Positions 49,571 to 50,809 of a stretch of 50,809 bases of DNA are shown piece after piece. Under the pieces are notes generated by a model, which was not told the origin of the DNA, did no database searches, and worked only from the letters and a program-made list of their open reading frames with translations. Origin of the DNA: Cytophagaceae bacterium (GTDB lineage: Bacteria; Bacteroidota; Bacteroidia; Cytophagales; Spirosomataceae); assembly GCA_027488335.1 (NCBI GenBank), contig JAIYBU010000054.1, positions 1-50,809 on the forward strand. Direction: 5' to 3'. The number at the start of each line of letters is the position of its first letter. Position 1 is the first letter of the stretch. A program made the translations under genes and the position numbers.

Positions 49571-50809
49571 TGACTACAAATTTATCTCAAATCATTCACC
49601 AATATAAAACAGATTCACAGAGTGTTTATAATACTTGGTTTATTGATAATGACCAACGCTTAAAAGCATTTCGTACCATCCGAAGGGGTGTTTTACAAGT
49701 AGTGGAAGACATTAAAAACAAAACTTTTCCAAATGATTTTAAGGGCAGTTCCTTAGAGTTTGTCTTGAACTGTATTGCCGAACAAAAACAAGTTTTTGTA
49801 GGGGTTTCGCATCCGTTTTATTGGAAGCCTAAATTAAGAATCCCTGACATTTATGAAAATCCAAGCAATAAAACGGCTTTTGGTCAATTTCTTGAAAACT
49901 GTATCAATGCCAAAACAGAGGAGCAAATTATCAAAGAAATTGTACGATTAGATGCCCTCAAAATCAAAGGTTTAGGTCCTGCCGTTGGTAGCATTTTGTA
50001 TTTCTTGCACCCAACATTATTTCCACCTTTCAATACAGCCATCGTCAATGGTTTCAATACTTTGTTTAATGATAAAAAGAAATTAGGCTCATGGTCTGAA
50101 TATTTTAAAATTAGAGAGGTTTTGATTGAAACCAATCAAAAACATAAGGCTGAATTATCAAATGATTTAGGAGCAATCGCAGGGCTTTGTTTTGAAATTG
50201 GAACGCAAAAAATGCTCATTGGCAATGATGAATATTTGAGTGAAGACGAACGAAGTAAATTAGAAAAAAGCATCGAAAAACGCCAAAAAGAAATCAGAGA
50301 AGAAAAATTGGAAGAAAACCTTCATTCTGAAATGCAATTTCATTTACTAAAAATTGGACAAAGTTTGGGTTATGATGCTTTTGTCGCATCAAATGACCGT
50401 TCGAGGTCTTATGAGGGTAAAAGTTTTTCGTTTATGAGTACTGATAAGTTTCCTGCAATTGATTGCGACAAAGATACAGCAAACACCATCAAACTGATTG
50501 ATGTTTTGTGGTTTGAAAAAGGCACAAACAATGTTATTTGTGCCTTTGAAGTAGAAAAAAGTACAAGTATTTATTCAGGAATTTTAAGATTGACCGACCT
50601 TTCTTATTCAATCGCTGATGGTGATGAAATCTTTTATTTAGTTGTACCCGAAAGTCGTGAAAAAGATGTGATTATGCAACTTTCACGCCCATCAATCAGA
50701 CAAATCAAAACACCTATCAAATACATATTATTTACAGAGTTACGCCAAAATTGTGATGCACTTTGCCGATTTGGTGATAGTCATAGAATCATGGAAAAAA
50801 TCTCAAAAA
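49570..50809 (+). CDS. PD-(D/E)XK nuclease-like protein, runs off the window
   Basis: This open reading frame of 413 codons continues past the right edge. The first part has a helix-hairpin-helix-like turn, IKGLGPAVGSILYFLHPTLF (about residues 134-153). After a coiled-coil linker comes a probable restriction-type nuclease core: IDVLWFEKGTNNVICAFEVE (about 314-333) followed by K, matching D...(D/E)xK. DNA cleavage is inferred from this motif pattern and was not confirmed by alignment. It is translationally coupled to the SRPBCC gene, which is odd for a nuclease in a copper island, and may mark the start of another defence module. Confidence 0.55.
   Translation, partial: MTTNLSQIIHQYKTDSQSVYNTWFIDNDQRLKAFRTIRRGVLQVVEDIKNKTFPNDFKGSSLEFVLNCIAEQKQVFVGVSHPFYWKPKLRIPDIYENPSNKTAFGQFLENCINAKTEEQIIKEIVRLDALKIKGLGPAVGSILYFLHPTLFPPFNTAIVNGFNTLFNDKKKLGSWSEYFKIREVLIETNQKHKAELSNDLGAIAGLCFEIGTQKMLIGNDEYLSEDERSKLEKSIEKRQKEIREEKLEENLHSEMQFHLLKIGQSLGYDAFVASNDRSRSYEGKSFSFMSTDKFPAIDCDKDTANTIKLIDVLWFEKGTNNVICAFEVEKSTSIYSGILRLTDLSYSIADGDEIFYLVVPESREKDVIMQLSRPSIRQIKTPIKYILFTELRQNCDALCRFGDSHRIMEKISK

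Noticed and set aside
1..50809. Integrase, transposase, tRNA, rRNA and att sites
   Set aside because: None could be recognised on either strand. An integrated element is still possible because the window has no natural ends.

Overview
This AT-rich window looks like part of a conjugative plasmid or integrative conjugative element from the Bacteroidota, most likely a Cytophagales-type host. The reasons are the Bacteroidetes-type Tra/Mob genes (TraE, F, G, J, K, N, M and a MobA/B/C-like set), a PorV protein with a type IX-secreted adhesin, a promoter of the Bacteroidetes form TTTG-N20-TAnnTTTG, and the absence of Shine-Dalgarno-like spacing. No rRNA, tRNA, insertion sequence, integrase or recognised replication initiator was seen, so plasmid and integrated element cannot be told apart here.

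Layout. 1-6516 (minus strand): a tightly overlapping type IV secretion operon (unknown protein, TraE, TraF, TraG, TraJ, TraK, TraN, start of TraM), driven by a good promoter at 6546-6577. 6657-10951 (plus): a Toprim/primase-like protein, SSB, a small unknown protein and a DUF932-like protein, separated by terminators. 11130-12757: ParA with a small downstream partner (minus strand), preceded by about 300 bp of degenerate 8-bp tandem repeats, a likely centromere, and then an inverted-repeat region that may be oriT. 12758-16585: mobilization protein, relaxase, coupling protein and a small membrane protein. 16929-25498: a defence/stability cargo consisting of a single-chain type ISP restriction-modification enzyme, an NA37 (NdpA-like) protein and a stand-alone RelA/SpoT synthetase-domain protein, then a toxin-antitoxin-SecB-like chaperone (TAC) module. 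26012-26554: ArdA antirestriction. 26687-32604 (minus): a giant secreted adhesin and a PorV-like outer-membrane protein. 32898-35520: small unknown and DNA-binding proteins with several operator-like arrays. 35698-49570: a large copper-handling island (TonB receptor, HMA-AraC fusion regulator, multicopper oxidase, Rieske protein, HMA chaperones, CopA ATPase, DUF3347 proteins, heme-binding protein and others). A PD-(D/E)XK-like nuclease gene runs off the right edge.

The parts fit together as follows. MobA/B/C process the DNA and hand it to the Tra channel. ParA and its repeat array would keep the element in daughter cells. SSB, the primase-like protein and ArdA would help establishment in a recipient. 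The RM/RelA and TAC modules would add defence or addiction, and the adhesin and copper genes are host-benefit cargo.

The most unusual signals are: (1) a GC-rich element with the core CGGAACGCC present five times inside tra reading frames and adding in-frame peptides; (2) the strictly 8-bp-phased array upstream of parA; (3) the type ISP/NA37/RelA-SpoT gene string; (4) the TAC module; and (5) recurring Cys-Cys motifs through the copper island, including a possible 19-residue microprotein.
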